A stretch of 64,000 nt of DNA from JAAYAO01 sp051133435 (GTDB lineage: Bacteria > Actinomycetota > Actinomycetes > Propionibacteriales > Propionibacteriaceae). How positions within the stretch are numbered: the stretch's first letter is position 1; every line of letters starts with the position of its first letter. This document shows positions 49,085 to 57,183 of this stretch, piece by piece. The translations under genes and the position numbers were made by a program. Under the pieces are notes generated by a model. It searched no databases. It was not told the DNA's origin and saw nothing but the letters and a program-made list of their open reading frames with translations. The stretch is from assembly GCF_051133435.1 (NCBI RefSeq), contig NZ_JBPGNY010000005.1, positions 316,459 to 380,458 of the forward strand, written 5' to 3'.

Positions 49085-50575
49085 TCAGGTGAGCTTTTCG
49101 ATGATCAGCTCGCGCACCCGGCCCGCGTCGGCCTGACCGCGCATCTCCTTCATCACCGCACCGATCAGCGCACCGGCCGCAGCCACCTTGCCGCCACGGA
49201 TCTTCTCGGCGACATCGGGGTTGGCCTCGATCGCCCGGTCGACCGCCTCCGACAAGGCACCGTCGTCCGACACCACCGCCAGGCCTCGGGACTCGACCAC
49301 CGCGGCGGGTTCGCCCTCACCGGCCAAGACCCCCTCGATCACCTGGCGGGCCAGCTTGTCGTTGATCGTGCCGGCATCGACCAGGCCCTGCAGTTCGGCC
49401 ACCTGGGCCGGGGTGATCGCCAGTTCGGTGAGCTCGACGCCGGCCTCGTTGGCCCGGCGGGTCAGCTCGGCCAGCCACCACTTGCGGGCGGCCTGCGGGA
49501 CACAACCGGCGGCGACGGTGTCGGCGATCGGGTCGGTCGCCCCGGCCGAGACCACATCGCGCATCTCCAGATCGGTGAATCCCCATTCGGCCTGCAGGCG
49601 CTTGCGGCGCTGGGCGGGCGGTTCGGGCAGGGTGGCGCGCAGTTCCTCCACCCACTCCCGGCTCGGGGCCACCGGCAACAGGTCCGGTTCGGGGAAGTAG
49701 CGGTAGTCCTCGGCCTCTTCCTTGGATCGACCCGAGGTGGTCTCGCCGGAGTCCTCGTGCCAGTGCCGGGTTTCCTGATGCACCGAGCCACCGGCGTCCA
49801 GTACCGCGGCCTGCCGCGAGATCTCGTAACGCAGGGCCCGTTCGACACTGCGCAGGGAGTTCACGTTCTTGGTCTCGGTACGGGTGCCGAAGGGGGCATC
49901 GGGTGAGGGACGCAACGACACGTTGGCGTCACAGCGCAGCGAGCCGTGCTCCATCCGCACGTCCGACACACCCAGGGCACGCAACAGGTCGCGCAGCATC
50001 TCGACATAGGCCTTGGCGACCAGCGGGGCCTTCGCCCCGGCTCCGGTGATCGGCTTGGTGACGATCTCGATCAGCGGCACCCCGGCCCGGTTGTAGTCGA
50101 GCAGGGAGTGCGAGGCGCCGTGGATCCGGCCGGTGCTGCCGCCGACGTGCAGCGACTTACCGGTGTCCTCCTCCATGTGGGCGCGTTCGATCTCGATCCG
50201 GAAGGGCTCACCTTCCACGTCCACCTCGACCCAGCCGTCGAAGGCGATCGGCTCGTCGTACTGGCTGATCTGGTAGTTCTTCGGCATGTCGGGATAGAAG
50301 TAGTTCTTCCGCGCGAACCGGCACTGTTCGGCGATCTGGCAGTTCAATGCCAGACCGATCCGGATCGCCGATTCGATCGCCTTGCCGTTGACCATCGGCA
50401 TCGCGCCGGGCAGGGCCAGGCACACCGGGCAGACCTGGGTGTTCGGTTCGGCCCCGAAGTCGGTGGCGCAGCCGCAGAACATCTTGGAGGCGGTGTTCAG
50501 TTCGACGTGCACCTCCAGACCCATCACCGGGTCGAAGCGGGCCACCGCGTCGTCGTATTCCACCAGTTCGGTCAT
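49085..50575 (-). CDS. gatB: Asp/Glu-tRNA(Asn/Gln) amidotransferase subunit GatB
   Basis: The kinase/transamidase subunit that activates the misacylated carboxylate on tRNA. The 496-residue protein begins near FDPVMGLEVHVELNTASKMFCGC and shows VCPVCLALPGAMPMVN and FYPDMPKNYQISQYDEPI; its C-terminal YqeY/tail domain binds tRNA (VIEGVLAGEGEPAAVVESRGL). The CxC...CxxC cysteines (CGC, CPVC) match the zinc site. The ATG at 50575 overlaps the gatA stop (ATGA), with AGGAGG nearby. Confidence 0.97.
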   Translation of the reverse strand: MTELVEYDDAVARFDPVMGLEVHVELNTASKMFCGCATDFGAEPNTQVCPVCLALPGAMPMVNGKAIESAIRIGLALNCQIAEQCRFARKNYFYPDMPKNYQISQYDEPIAFDGWVEVDVEGEPFRIEIERAHMEEDTGKSLHVGGSTGRIHGASHSLLDYNRAGVPLIEIVTKPITGAGAKAPLVAKAYVEMLRDLLRALGVSDVRMEHGSLRCDANVSLRPSPDAPFGTRTETKNVNSLRSVERALRYEISRQAAVLDAGGSVHQETRHWHEDSGETTSGRSKEEAEDYRYFPEPDLLPVAPSREWVEELRATLPEPPAQRRKRLQAEWGFTDLEMRDVVSAGATDPIADTVAAGCVPQAARKWWLAELTRRANEAGVELTELAITPAQVAELQGLVDAGTINDKLARQVIEGVLAGEGEPAAVVESRGLAVVSDDGALSEAVDRAIEANPDVAEKIRGGKVAAAGALIGAVMKEMRGQADAGRVRELIIEKLT

Positions 50576-52071
50576 CGGGCCCCTCCTGCCGGGTAGTTCG
50601 CGATCTGCTCCATCAGCACCCCGACTTCTCGTTCCAGGGCGGCACCGACCCGGTAGAGACGGTCGTCGGCGCGGGCCGGGGCGACCACCTGCACCCCGAC
50701 GGGCAGGCCGTCCTCGGCCGACAGACCGGCCGGGAAGGAGGCCGAGGCGTTGCCGGCCAGGTTGGACGGGGTGGTGCACAGGTCGTTGAGGTACATCGCC
50801 ATCGGGTCGTCGACCCGCTCCCCCAGCTTGAAGGCGGTGGTCGGGGTGGTCGGCGAGACCAGCACATCGACCTTGTCGAAGGCGGCGTCGAAATCGCGCT
50901 GCACCAGGGTGCGCACCTTCTGGGCCGAGCCGTAGAACTCGTCGAAGTAACCGGCCGACAGGGCGTAGGTGCCCAGGATGATGCGGCGCTTGACCTCGGC
51001 GCCGAAACCGGCCTCGCGGGTCAGTTGCATCACTTCCTCGGTCGACCGCATCCCGTCGTCCCCGACCCGCAGGCCGTAGCGCATCGCGTCGAAGCGGGCC
51101 AGGTTGGACGAGGCCTCGCTGGGCAGGATCAGGTAGTAGGCGCCCAGGGAGTATTCGAAGTGCGGGCAGGAGACCTCGACCACTTCGGCGCCCAGGCCGG
51201 TGAGGGTCTCGACGGTGCGGTCGAAGACCTCCAGCACGCCCGGGGCGTAGCCCTCACCGCGCAGTTCGGTGACCACGCCGATCTTCATGCCGGCGATGTC
51301 GCCGCTGCGGGCGGCAGCCACCACGTCCGGTACCGGGTCGGCCAGGCTGGTCGCGTCCATCGGGTCGTGGCCCCCAATGGCCTGGTGCAGCAGGGCCGCG
51401 TCCAGCACGGTACGGGCGCACGGGCCGGGCTGATCCAGCGAGGAGGCCAGCGCGATCTGGCCATAGCGGGAGGTGCCGCCGTAGGTCGGCTTGATGCCGA
51501 CCGTCGCGGTGAAGGCAGCGGGCTGGCGGATCGAACCGCCGGTGTCGCTGCCCATCGCCAGCGGGGCCTCGAAGGCGGCCAACGCGGCCGAGGAACCGCC
51601 GCCGGAACCACCGGGAATCCGCTCGGTGTCCCAGGGGTTGCGGGTCGGGCCGAAGGCGGAGTTCTCGGTGGACGATCCCATCGCGAACTCGTCCATGTTC
51701 GTCTTGCCCAGGATCACCATCCCGGCATCCTGGATGCGTCGGGTGACGGTCGCCGAATACGGCGGGATCCAGCCCTCGAGCATCTTCGAGCCGGCGGTGG
51801 TGGGCACCCCTTCCTGGGTGAACACGTCCTTCAGCGCCAGCGGCACCCCGGCCAGCGGCCCGAGTTCCTCCCCGGCGGCGCGGCGTTCATCGATCCGTCG
51901 GGCCGCGGCCAGCGCGCCGTCGGTGTCGACATGCAGGAAGGCGTTGATCTCGCCGTCGACCTCGGCGATCCGGTCCAGGTGTGCCTGGGTGACCTCGACC
52001 GCGCTCAGTTCGCCGGCCGCGATCCTGCCGGCCAGGTCGGCGGCGGTGGCGGTGATGATCTCGTTGCTCAT
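50572..52071 (-). CDS. gatA: Asp/Glu-tRNA(Asn/Gln) amidotransferase subunit GatA
   Basis: Amidase-signature glutaminase that supplies ammonia to GatB. The 499-residue protein has the Ser-cisSer-Lys triad: K81 (GVPLALKDVF), S156 (RIPGGSGGGSSAALAA) and nucleophile S180 (GSDTGGSIRQPAAF). The start ATG shares its A with the gatC stop (TGATG), and its stop overlaps gatB, so gatC-gatA-gatB are tightly coupled. The presence of gatCAB implies that Gln-tRNA and/or Asn-tRNA is made by transamidation. Confidence 0.98.
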   Translation of the reverse strand: MSNEIITATAADLAGRIAAGELSAVEVTQAHLDRIAEVDGEINAFLHVDTDGALAAARRIDERRAAGEELGPLAGVPLALKDVFTQEGVPTTAGSKMLEGWIPPYSATVTRRIQDAGMVILGKTNMDEFAMGSSTENSAFGPTRNPWDTERIPGGSGGGSSAALAAFEAPLAMGSDTGGSIRQPAAFTATVGIKPTYGGTSRYGQIALASSLDQPGPCARTVLDAALLHQAIGGHDPMDATSLADPVPDVVAAARSGDIAGMKIGVVTELRGEGYAPGVLEVFDRTVETLTGLGAEVVEVSCPHFEYSLGAYYLILPSEASSNLARFDAMRYGLRVGDDGMRSTEEVMQLTREAGFGAEVKRRIILGTYALSAGYFDEFYGSAQKVRTLVQRDFDAAFDKVDVLVSPTTPTTAFKLGERVDDPMAMYLNDLCTTPSNLAGNASASFPAGLSAEDGLPVGVQVVAPARADDRLYRVGAALEREVGVLMEQIANYPAGGAR

Positions 52072-52367
52072 CAGGCCTCCTCGTCCAGGATTCGGGGTAC
52101 CCGGAAGCGGGATTCCTCGGCTTCGGGTGCCTGCGACAGCACCACGTCCACCGGCAGTGACGGCCGTACCTCGTCGTCGCGGAAGACGTTGGTCAGCGGC
52201 AGCGGGTGGGAGGTCGGCGGCACGTCGTCGGTGGCGACCTCCGATACCCGGGCCACGGCCTGCAGGACCACATCCAATTGGCCCGCCAACAGGGTCAGTT
52301 CTTCCGGACTCAACTCGATTCGCGCGAGGTGGCCCAACTTGGCCACCTCCTGCTCGCTCAATGCCAC
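52071..52367 (-). CDS. gatC: Asp/Glu-tRNA(Asn/Gln) amidotransferase subunit GatC
   Basis: Small subunit that stabilises GatA. The 98-residue protein shows LSEQEVAKLGHLARIELSPEELTLLAGQLDVVLQAVARVSEV and, at the end, APEAEESRFRVPRIL, both family hallmarks. The GTG at 52367 has AGGAG nine bases upstream and was preferred over an in-frame start at 52406. It is the first gene of gatCAB. Confidence 0.96.
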   Translation of the reverse strand: MALSEQEVAKLGHLARIELSPEELTLLAGQLDVVLQAVARVSEVATDDVPPTSHPLPLTNVFRDDEVRPSLPVDVVLSQAPEAEESRFRVPRILDEEA

Positions 52368-52486
52368 GTGTTCTTCTCCTCTGCTGCCGATACGGCCAGC
52401 CGTCATCCTAACGGCCCTTAACGCACGCGTAACACGTGTGACACGGCGGTGGAAATTTCGCGACGCACACTGGAGGGGTGTTCTTG

Positions 52487-53149
52487 ATGCGAGTGATTCT
52501 GCCCGACCGGCCCGGTTCGCTGGGTGCGGTGGCGACCGCGCTGGGGTCGATCGGTGCCGACATCGAGTCGGTGCAGATCGTGCAGCGCGGCGGTGAGTGG
52601 GTCGTCGACGACTTCGTGGTGGAGCCGTCGGCAGGCGTGCTGCCCGACGAGTTGATCAGCGCCTGCCACGGCCTGGACGAGGTGGAGGTGCTGTGGATCT
52701 CCCGAACCCCGACCGGTTCGCTGGTGACCGACGTCGAGGTGTTGGAGGAGATGCTGGCCGACCCCCGCAGGGCCGGTGAGGTGTTGCTGCGGGCAGCGCC
52801 GCGGTTGCTGCATGCGTCCTGGGCGATGGTGCTCACCACCGACGGCGACCCGGTGTTGGTGGGGCCGAACGCCCCCGAGCCGGCCGAGACGGTGTTGGCC
52901 GCAGTCGGGGTGCATCGGGAACCCGCGCGGGTGGAGTTGGCGGCCGACTGGATGCCCGGCTGGCCGGAAACCACGGTGGCGGTGGTGCCGGTACCGCAAG
53001 ATCCCGAACACCTGGTGTTGGTCGGACGCCCCGGTGGGCCGGTCTTCTTCGATTCGGAACTGGCCCGGTTGCGATACCTGGCTGGTTCGATCCACCTAGG
53101 GGTGCAGAGGCTCAGTACAGCTCGAACCAGAGGAACTTCGACCCGGTGA
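52487..53149 (+). CDS. ACT-domain protein, probable amino-acid sensor
   Basis: A 220-residue cytoplasmic protein with an N-terminal ACT domain (MRVILPDRPGSLGAVATALGSIGADIESVQIVQRGGEWVVDDFVVEP), a ligand-binding fold for amino acids. The remainder (about 80-220) lacks a recognised domain, though LTTDGDPVLVGPNAPEPAETVLAAVGVHRE looks like a small regulatory fold. The start is uncertain: TTG 52484 has GGAGG at seven bases, ATG 52487 at ten, and GTG 52478 is too close. It is divergent from gatCAB; a link to amidotransferase or amino-acid metabolism is inference. Its end overlaps the next convergent gene by 38 bp. Confidence 0.75.
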   Translation: MRVILPDRPGSLGAVATALGSIGADIESVQIVQRGGEWVVDDFVVEPSAGVLPDELISACHGLDEVEVLWISRTPTGSLVTDVEVLEEMLADPRRAGEVLLRAAPRLLHASWAMVLTTDGDPVLVGPNAPEPAETVLAAVGVHREPARVELAADWMPGWPETTVAVVPVPQDPEHLVLVGRPGGPVFFDSELARLRYLAGSIHLGVQRLSTARTRGTSTR

Positions 53150-53339
53150 GCAGGGCGTAGAAGTACCAGCCCATCAGGGTGACCGCGATCAGGGCGGCCA
53201 CGAAGGCCAACCACACCAACCAGCGGGCCCGCCGTTTCGCGCGGTAAGCCGGCACCTCCAGCGGACCCCATTCGCCCAGCCGGGGTTTCACCCGCGGCGG
53301 CGTGGAGCCGTGCAGGTTGTTGTTGGTGAAGATCGGCAC
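53112..53339 (-). CDS. Small single-pass membrane protein
   Basis: A 75-residue protein with a cytoplasmic N-terminus (FTNNNLHGSTPPRVKPRLGEWGPLEVPAYRAKRRARW), one helix (LVWLAFVAALIAVTLMGWYFY) and a short tail. I do not recognise the family. The GTG at 53339 has TAGACT six bases upstream, the geometry of a leaderless transcript, and the composition is that of a real gene. It overlaps the 3' end of the ACT-domain gene by 38 bp on the opposite strand and lies 29 bp after smpB. Confidence 0.6.
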   Translation of the reverse strand: MPIFTNNNLHGSTPPRVKPRLGEWGPLEVPAYRAKRRARWLVWLAFVAALIAVTLMGWYFYALLTGSKFLWFELY

Positions 53340-53345
53340 GCGACG

Positions 53346-53351
53346 AGTCTA
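53346..53351 (-). promoter_or_regulatory. Candidate -10 (TAGACT) for a leaderless small membrane protein gene
   Basis: TAGACT ends six bases before GTG 53339, in the short gap after smpB. The spacing places the transcription start at or next to the start codon. Confidence 0.5.
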
Positions 53352-53368
53352 CGTGGCCCGGGGCCGGC

Positions 53369-53866
53369 TCAGCGGACCCGTTCGCGATCCCGGCTGCGCT
53401 TGTTGCGCTGGGCCAAGGCTCGCTGGGCTTCGCGATTGGCGTCGCGGGCGGCGATCGTCTGGCGCTTGTCGTATTCCTTCTTACCGGTGGCGACCGCGAT
53501 CTCGACCTTGGCGAAACCGTCGTGGAAGTACACCGACAACGGCACCAGGGTGGACGAGCCGGTCTTGGCCAAGTCACGTTCGAGTCGATCGATCTCACGG
53601 CGGTGCAGCAGCAGCTTGCGGTTGCGGCGGGCCGAGTGGTTCGTCCAGGACCCCTGGGAGTACTCGGGGATGTTGGCCTGGCGCAGCCACACCTCACCGT
53701 CGTCGATGGTGGCGAAGGCGTCGGTGAGCGAGCACCGCCCTTGCCGCAGCGACTTCACCTCGGTGCCGGTCAGCACCATCCCCGCCTCGTAGGTGTCGTG
53801 GATGTGATAGTCGTGGCGCGCCTTCTTGTTCTGCGCGACCATCTTGCGGCCCTTCTCCTTAACCAT
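53369..53866 (-). CDS. smpB: SsrA-binding protein SmpB
   Basis: tmRNA partner in trans-translation rescue of stalled ribosomes. The 165-residue beta-barrel protein has VAQNKKARHDYHIHDTYEAGMVLTGTEVKSLRQGRCSLTDAF, NHSARRNRKLLLHRREIDRL and the basic tail that mimics tRNA. ATG 53866 (VKEKGRKMVAQNKK) gives the actinobacterial N-terminus; an ATG three codons earlier is less likely. The ssrA gene itself is not found next to it. Confidence 0.96.
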   Translation of the reverse strand: MVKEKGRKMVAQNKKARHDYHIHDTYEAGMVLTGTEVKSLRQGRCSLTDAFATIDDGEVWLRQANIPEYSQGSWTNHSARRNRKLLLHRREIDRLERDLAKTGSSTLVPLSVYFHDGFAKVEIAVATGKKEYDKRQTIAARDANREAQRALAQRNKRSRDRERVR

Positions 53867-53938
53867 GAGGGCCATCTTCGCACCTGGGGCGAAATCCTGC
53901 TGTCATTTTGTTCGTTCCGAGGGCTTCGTCCGCACTAC

Positions 53939-54001
53939 TTTTCCCGACAACGCACGTGCTTTTCCCGACAACGCAGGTGCCTTTCCCGACAACGCAACGT
54001 G
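53939..54001 (+). repeat. Three 21-bp tandem repeats
   Basis: Three near-identical 21-bp units begin at 53939, 53960 and 53981, with the shared core TTTCCCGACAACGCA followed by a variable base and GTGC-like tail. They lie between smpB and the M23 peptidase gene, next to a hairpin. Only three units with no spacers, so not a CRISPR array. Confidence 0.85.
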
Positions 54002-54027
54002 CCCACCGCTTCCCCGTCGGTGGGCAC
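53999..54027 (-). terminator. Probable hairpin terminator after the M23 peptidase gene
   Basis: Perfect 10-bp arms GTGCCCACCG and CGGTGGGCAC with a 9-base loop lie 20 bp after the peptidase stop. There is no T-run on either strand, so it may work as a bidirectional or Rho-assisted terminator; the adjacent repeats follow directly. Confidence 0.55.
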
Positions 54028-54046
54028 GTGCGCGTTGTGATCGAAC

Positions 54047-55510
54047 TCAGTACAACGACCAGGGGTTGACCAGCTTGCCGTTCACCCAGGTCATGTAGTG
54101 CAGGTGGCAGCCGGTGGAGTAACCGGTGTTACCCACGTAGCCGATGACCTGGCCCTTCTGAACCCGGGAGCCGGTGCGCACCGCGTAGCGCGACAGGTGG
54201 TTGTACGAGGTGGACAGGTAGCGACCGTTCACCTTGCCGTGATCGATCATCACCCGGTTGCCGTAGCCACCGTTGTAGTACTGCTCGGTGACCCGGCCGG
54301 CCGCGGCGGCTCGGATCGGGGTGCCGCAGGCGGCCCCGTAGTCCATGCCGTCGTGCAGCTTCCAGTAGCCGAGCACCGGGTGCAGCCGCATCCCGAACGG
54401 TGAGGTGATCGGGCCGGACACCGGGCGCACCAGGCCACCGCCACCACCGCTGCTCGAGGACGAGGACGAACGTGCCGCGGGTCGGCTGGCAGCAGAACGA
54501 GTGGTGGTTCGGCTCGGCGCGGCAGCCGCACGACGTACCGGAGCCTTGCTGGCAGCAGCCTTGCGGCGGGCTTCGGCTTCCCGGGCCTTGGCCGCGGCCT
54601 GTCGGGCGGCGGCTTCGCGGGCCCGCTTCTCGGCAGCCTTGCGGGCGGCTTCGGCCTTCTGCCGGGCGATGCGTTCGGCGATCCGCTTCTCGACCGAGGC
54701 GCGCTCGGCGCTCAGGGCTTCGTAGCGGGCCTTGTCCTTGGCCACGGCCTGCTCGGCCTGGGTCTTGGCGGCGGCGTGCTGGTTCACCCGTTCGGTGACC
54801 ACGGCCTCCTGCTGAGCCGCCTGGGCTTCGAGGGCTTCGCTGGCCGACAGGGCTTCGGCGGCGGCCTTGCGCTCTTCGGCGACCTTGGCCTCGATGGCTT
54901 CCTTCTTGGCCTTGTCGGCGTCGAGCTTGCGCTTGAGCTCACGCAGCCGCTCCATGTCGGCCTCGGTGGCCTGCTGCATGGTGTTCGACCACTGCATCCG
55001 GGTCTGCATGTTCGACATCGAGTCGTCCTGCACCAGCACCGCGATCGGCATCAGGTCGGCGCGGTTCTGGTACGAATGGCGAGCCACATTGCCGACCATC
55101 TCCTGCTCGGCATCGAGTTTGCGCTGACCCTCTTCCACCTTGGCCTTGGCCCGCTCCAACTCGGCCTCGGCCTTGGCGAGCTTCTGCGCCATCTTCTCGT
55201 CGTGGGCCTGGGCGACGGCCAAGGCCTCACGGGTGCGTTGCAGTTCGGCGCGGGCGGCGGACAGATCGGCTTCGGCCTGTTGCAGAGCTGCGGCGGCTTG
55301 GCCGAGCTTCTGGTCCGAGGCGCCCAGGTCGCGCTGGGTCTGGGCCAGTTCGCGGCCCACCCGCTCGCGTTCGTCGTCCAGATCGTCGGCAGCCGCCGGT
55401 GCGATCAGGCTGGTTGAAATCAGTAGTGCCACTATCGCGGTCAGCAGTCGTGCCAAGGTCTTGCTGTTCTTCGGGTCACCCACTCGGGTGAAGGGAAGTT
55501 CCCGTTTCAC
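54047..55510 (-). CDS. Secreted M23 peptidase with long coiled coil (EnvC/RipC-like)
   Basis: A 487-residue exported murein hydrolase or hydrolase activator. It has a signal peptide (LLTAIVALLISTSLIAPAAA, cleavage near residue 40), a long Ala/Glu/Arg/Lys coiled coil (about 43-320), a Ser/Gly/Pro linker, and a C-terminal LytM/M23 domain (about 360-487) with metal ligands in LHDGMDYG and HLHYMTW. Its place next to ftsX and ftsE mirrors EnvC-FtsEX and mycobacterial RipC, where FtsEX activates the hydrolase through its coiled coil. GTG 55510 has GGGGGAT upstream. Confidence 0.92.
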   Translation of the reverse strand: MKRELPFTRVGDPKNSKTLARLLTAIVALLISTSLIAPAAADDLDDERERVGRELAQTQRDLGASDQKLGQAAAALQQAEADLSAARAELQRTREALAVAQAHDEKMAQKLAKAEAELERAKAKVEEGQRKLDAEQEMVGNVARHSYQNRADLMPIAVLVQDDSMSNMQTRMQWSNTMQQATEADMERLRELKRKLDADKAKKEAIEAKVAEERKAAAEALSASEALEAQAAQQEAVVTERVNQHAAAKTQAEQAVAKDKARYEALSAERASVEKRIAERIARQKAEAARKAAEKRAREAAARQAAAKAREAEARRKAAASKAPVRRAAAAPSRTTTRSAASRPAARSSSSSSSGGGGGLVRPVSGPITSPFGMRLHPVLGYWKLHDGMDYGAACGTPIRAAAAGRVTEQYYNGGYGNRVMIDHGKVNGRYLSTSYNHLSRYAVRTGSRVQKGQVIGYVGNTGYSTGCHLHYMTWVNGKLVNPWSLY

Positions 55511-55525
55511 AGATATCCCCCATCA

Positions 55526-55555
55526 GGTCTCCAGGTTGGGTTGAGCCCAGAGACC
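55526..55555 (-). other. Hairpin in the leader of the M23 peptidase gene
   Basis: GGTCTC and GAGACC arms enclose a smaller TGGG/CCCA stem in the 58-bp gap between ftsX and the peptidase gene. It could be a weak terminator for ftsX or an mRNA leader element. The gap is too short for a known large riboswitch. Confidence 0.35.
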
Positions 55556-55568
55556 CATCCCAAACTCC

Positions 55569-56471
55569 TCAGACCCGCAGATACCTCCGAGTCGCAAGAA
55601 GCGTGGGCAATATAGACAGCACGATGGCGACGATTGCAAGCCCTCCAAGGGCAAAAAGCGTCTCATCCCAGCCAATTAGGGCTGAAGTCTGACTTGAGGG
55701 TTCAGAGTTACGGGTGGTCAGCAAATAGACTCCTGTGACGATTGTGACAGCCGCCAGCAGGGCTCCGATCAAGGATGAAATAAGAATTTGCAGCAGCATC
55801 GGCATCATGATGAAGCCGTTGCCGGCACCCACCAGACGCATGATCCGCAGCTCGCGGCGCCGGGCGAAGGCGACCATCCGGATCGTGGTGCCGATCTGCA
55901 GCATGGCGGCCACCAGCAACAGTCCACTGGTGATCCACGCCCCCACCTGGATCATGAACATCAGCCGGAAGAGTGGTTCGAGCCACTGCCGCAGGTCTTG
56001 GATGTTCTCCACCCCGGGCAGGCCGGCCACGTCGGAGACCACCGATTGGTATTCCTCGGGGTTGACCAGCTTGACCCGGTAGGACTCCTGCATCTGGTTG
56101 ACGGTCACACTGTCCAGGATCGGGCTGTCCTCGTTGGTGCGTCGGAACTCCTCGTAGGCCTGTTCCTTCGACTCGTGGAAGACCTCGGCCACCTCGGGGT
56201 TGGCGTCCAGGGTGCGCTTGATCTCCGCCTTCTCGTCCTCGGTGACGTCGCGTCCCGGGGTGCAGTTCTCACCGACGGTGTCGGCATTGCACAGGAAGAC
56301 CGAGATCTCGATCTGGTCGTACCAGTTGCCCTTCATCAGGCTGACCTGCTGCTGCAGCAACAGCCCGGCCCCCAGCAGGGTCAGCGACACCCACATGGTG
56401 ACGATGATCGAGGCGGTGATGGCACCGTTGCGGCGCAAGCCCGTCCATGTTTCCGACCAGATATGCCTCAT
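55569..56471 (-). CDS. ftsX: Cell-division ABC transporter permease FtsX
   Basis: Membrane partner of FtsE that transmits ATP-driven changes to an extracellular cell-wall hydrolase. The 300-residue protein has an N-terminal helix (about 18-40), an extracellular domain (about 41-170; two cysteines CNADTVGENC) and three C-terminal helices. The reading frame is intact, but the last quarter (55569 to about 55795) uses codons rare elsewhere here (AGG, ATA, CTA, AGT, TCA) and is about 52% G+C over 55621-55800, against about 67% just upstream. It follows ftsE by 22 bp. Confidence 0.95.
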   Translation of the reverse strand: MRHIWSETWTGLRRNGAITASIIVTMWVSLTLLGAGLLLQQQVSLMKGNWYDQIEISVFLCNADTVGENCTPGRDVTEDEKAEIKRTLDANPEVAEVFHESKEQAYEEFRRTNEDSPILDSVTVNQMQESYRVKLVNPEEYQSVVSDVAGLPGVENIQDLRQWLEPLFRLMFMIQVGAWITSGLLLVAAMLQIGTTIRMVAFARRRELRIMRLVGAGNGFIMMPMLLQILISSLIGALLAAVTIVTGVYLLTTRNSEPSSQTSALIGWDETLFALGGLAIVAIVLSILPTLLATRRYLRV

Positions 56472-56493
56472 CGTTCTCCTCCCGCGATCCTGA

Positions 56494-57183
56494 TCACGAC
56501 GCGCGGCCGTAGACGCCGCGTCCCTGATCGCGCACCACGTAGCCGTCGTCCAGTTCGATCACGCGCTTGCGCATCTGGTCCACGATCGAGTGGTCGTGGG
56601 TGGCCATCACCACGGTGGTGTTCGTTCGGTTGATCCGGTCGAGCAGCTTCATGATGCCGACACTGCTTTCCGGGTCGAGGTCACCGGTGGGCTCGTCGGC
56701 CATCAGGATCTTGGGGCGGTTCACGAAGGCCCGCGCGATCGCGACGCGCTGCTGTTCACCGCCGGAGAGTTCGTCGGGCATCCGGTCGCTGAGCGAGCCG
56801 AGACCGACCATGTCGAGTGCCTCGGGAACCTGTTTGCGGATCTCGCGGCCGGGCCGTCCGATCACCTGCAGGGCGTAGGCGACGTTTTCGAAGACCGTCT
56901 TGCCGGGCAGCAACCGGAAGTCCTGGAAGACCACCCCCAGTTGGCGGCGCAGTTTCGGGATTCGCCAGCTCGGCAGCCGGCCCACGTCCTGGTTGTCGAT
57001 CACCACCGAGCCCTTGGTGGGCCGGTACTCGCGCATCATCAGGCGCAAGCAGGTCGACTTACCCGAACCGGAACGTCCGACCAGAAAGACGAACTCACCG
57101 GCACCGATCTCCAGGGACACGTCGCGCAGTGCGGGTTTGCGTTGCCCGCGATAGATCTTGGTGACATTGTCGAAAGTGATCAT
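56494..57183 (-). CDS. ftsE: Cell-division ABC transporter ATPase FtsE
   Basis: ATPase of the FtsEX complex that couples division to septal cell-wall hydrolysis. The 229-residue protein has Walker A VGRSGSGKST, signature LSGGEQQRVAIARAF, Walker B ILMADEPTGDLDP and the H-loop MATHDHSIVD. The ATG at 57183 gives the family N-terminus (ITFDNVTKIYRG). Its ribosome-binding region GGCGAGG lies inside the arm of a hairpin that ends directly at the start codon. Confidence 0.97.
   Translation of the reverse strand: MITFDNVTKIYRGQRKPALRDVSLEIGAGEFVFLVGRSGSGKSTCLRLMMREYRPTKGSVVIDNQDVGRLPSWRIPKLRRQLGVVFQDFRLLPGKTVFENVAYALQVIGRPGREIRKQVPEALDMVGLGSLSDRMPDELSGGEQQRVAIARAFVNRPKILMADEPTGDLDPESSVGIMKLLDRINRTNTTVVMATHDHSIVDQMRKRVIELDDGYVVRDQGRGVYGRAS

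Noticed and set aside
53939..54001. CRISPR-like repeats
   Set aside because: Three directly abutting copies with no spacers and no cas genes; this is a simple tandem repeat.
53867..54046. ssrA (tmRNA) gene next to smpB
   Set aside because: The gap is only about 180 bp and is filled by the repeats and a hairpin. No tRNA-like ends or tag-peptide frame were seen.
55511..55568. c-di-AMP (ydaO-type) riboswitch before the M23 peptidase gene
   Set aside because: Such riboswitches are common before cell-wall hydrolase genes in actinomycetes, but the 58-bp gap is too short and the conserved blocks are missing.
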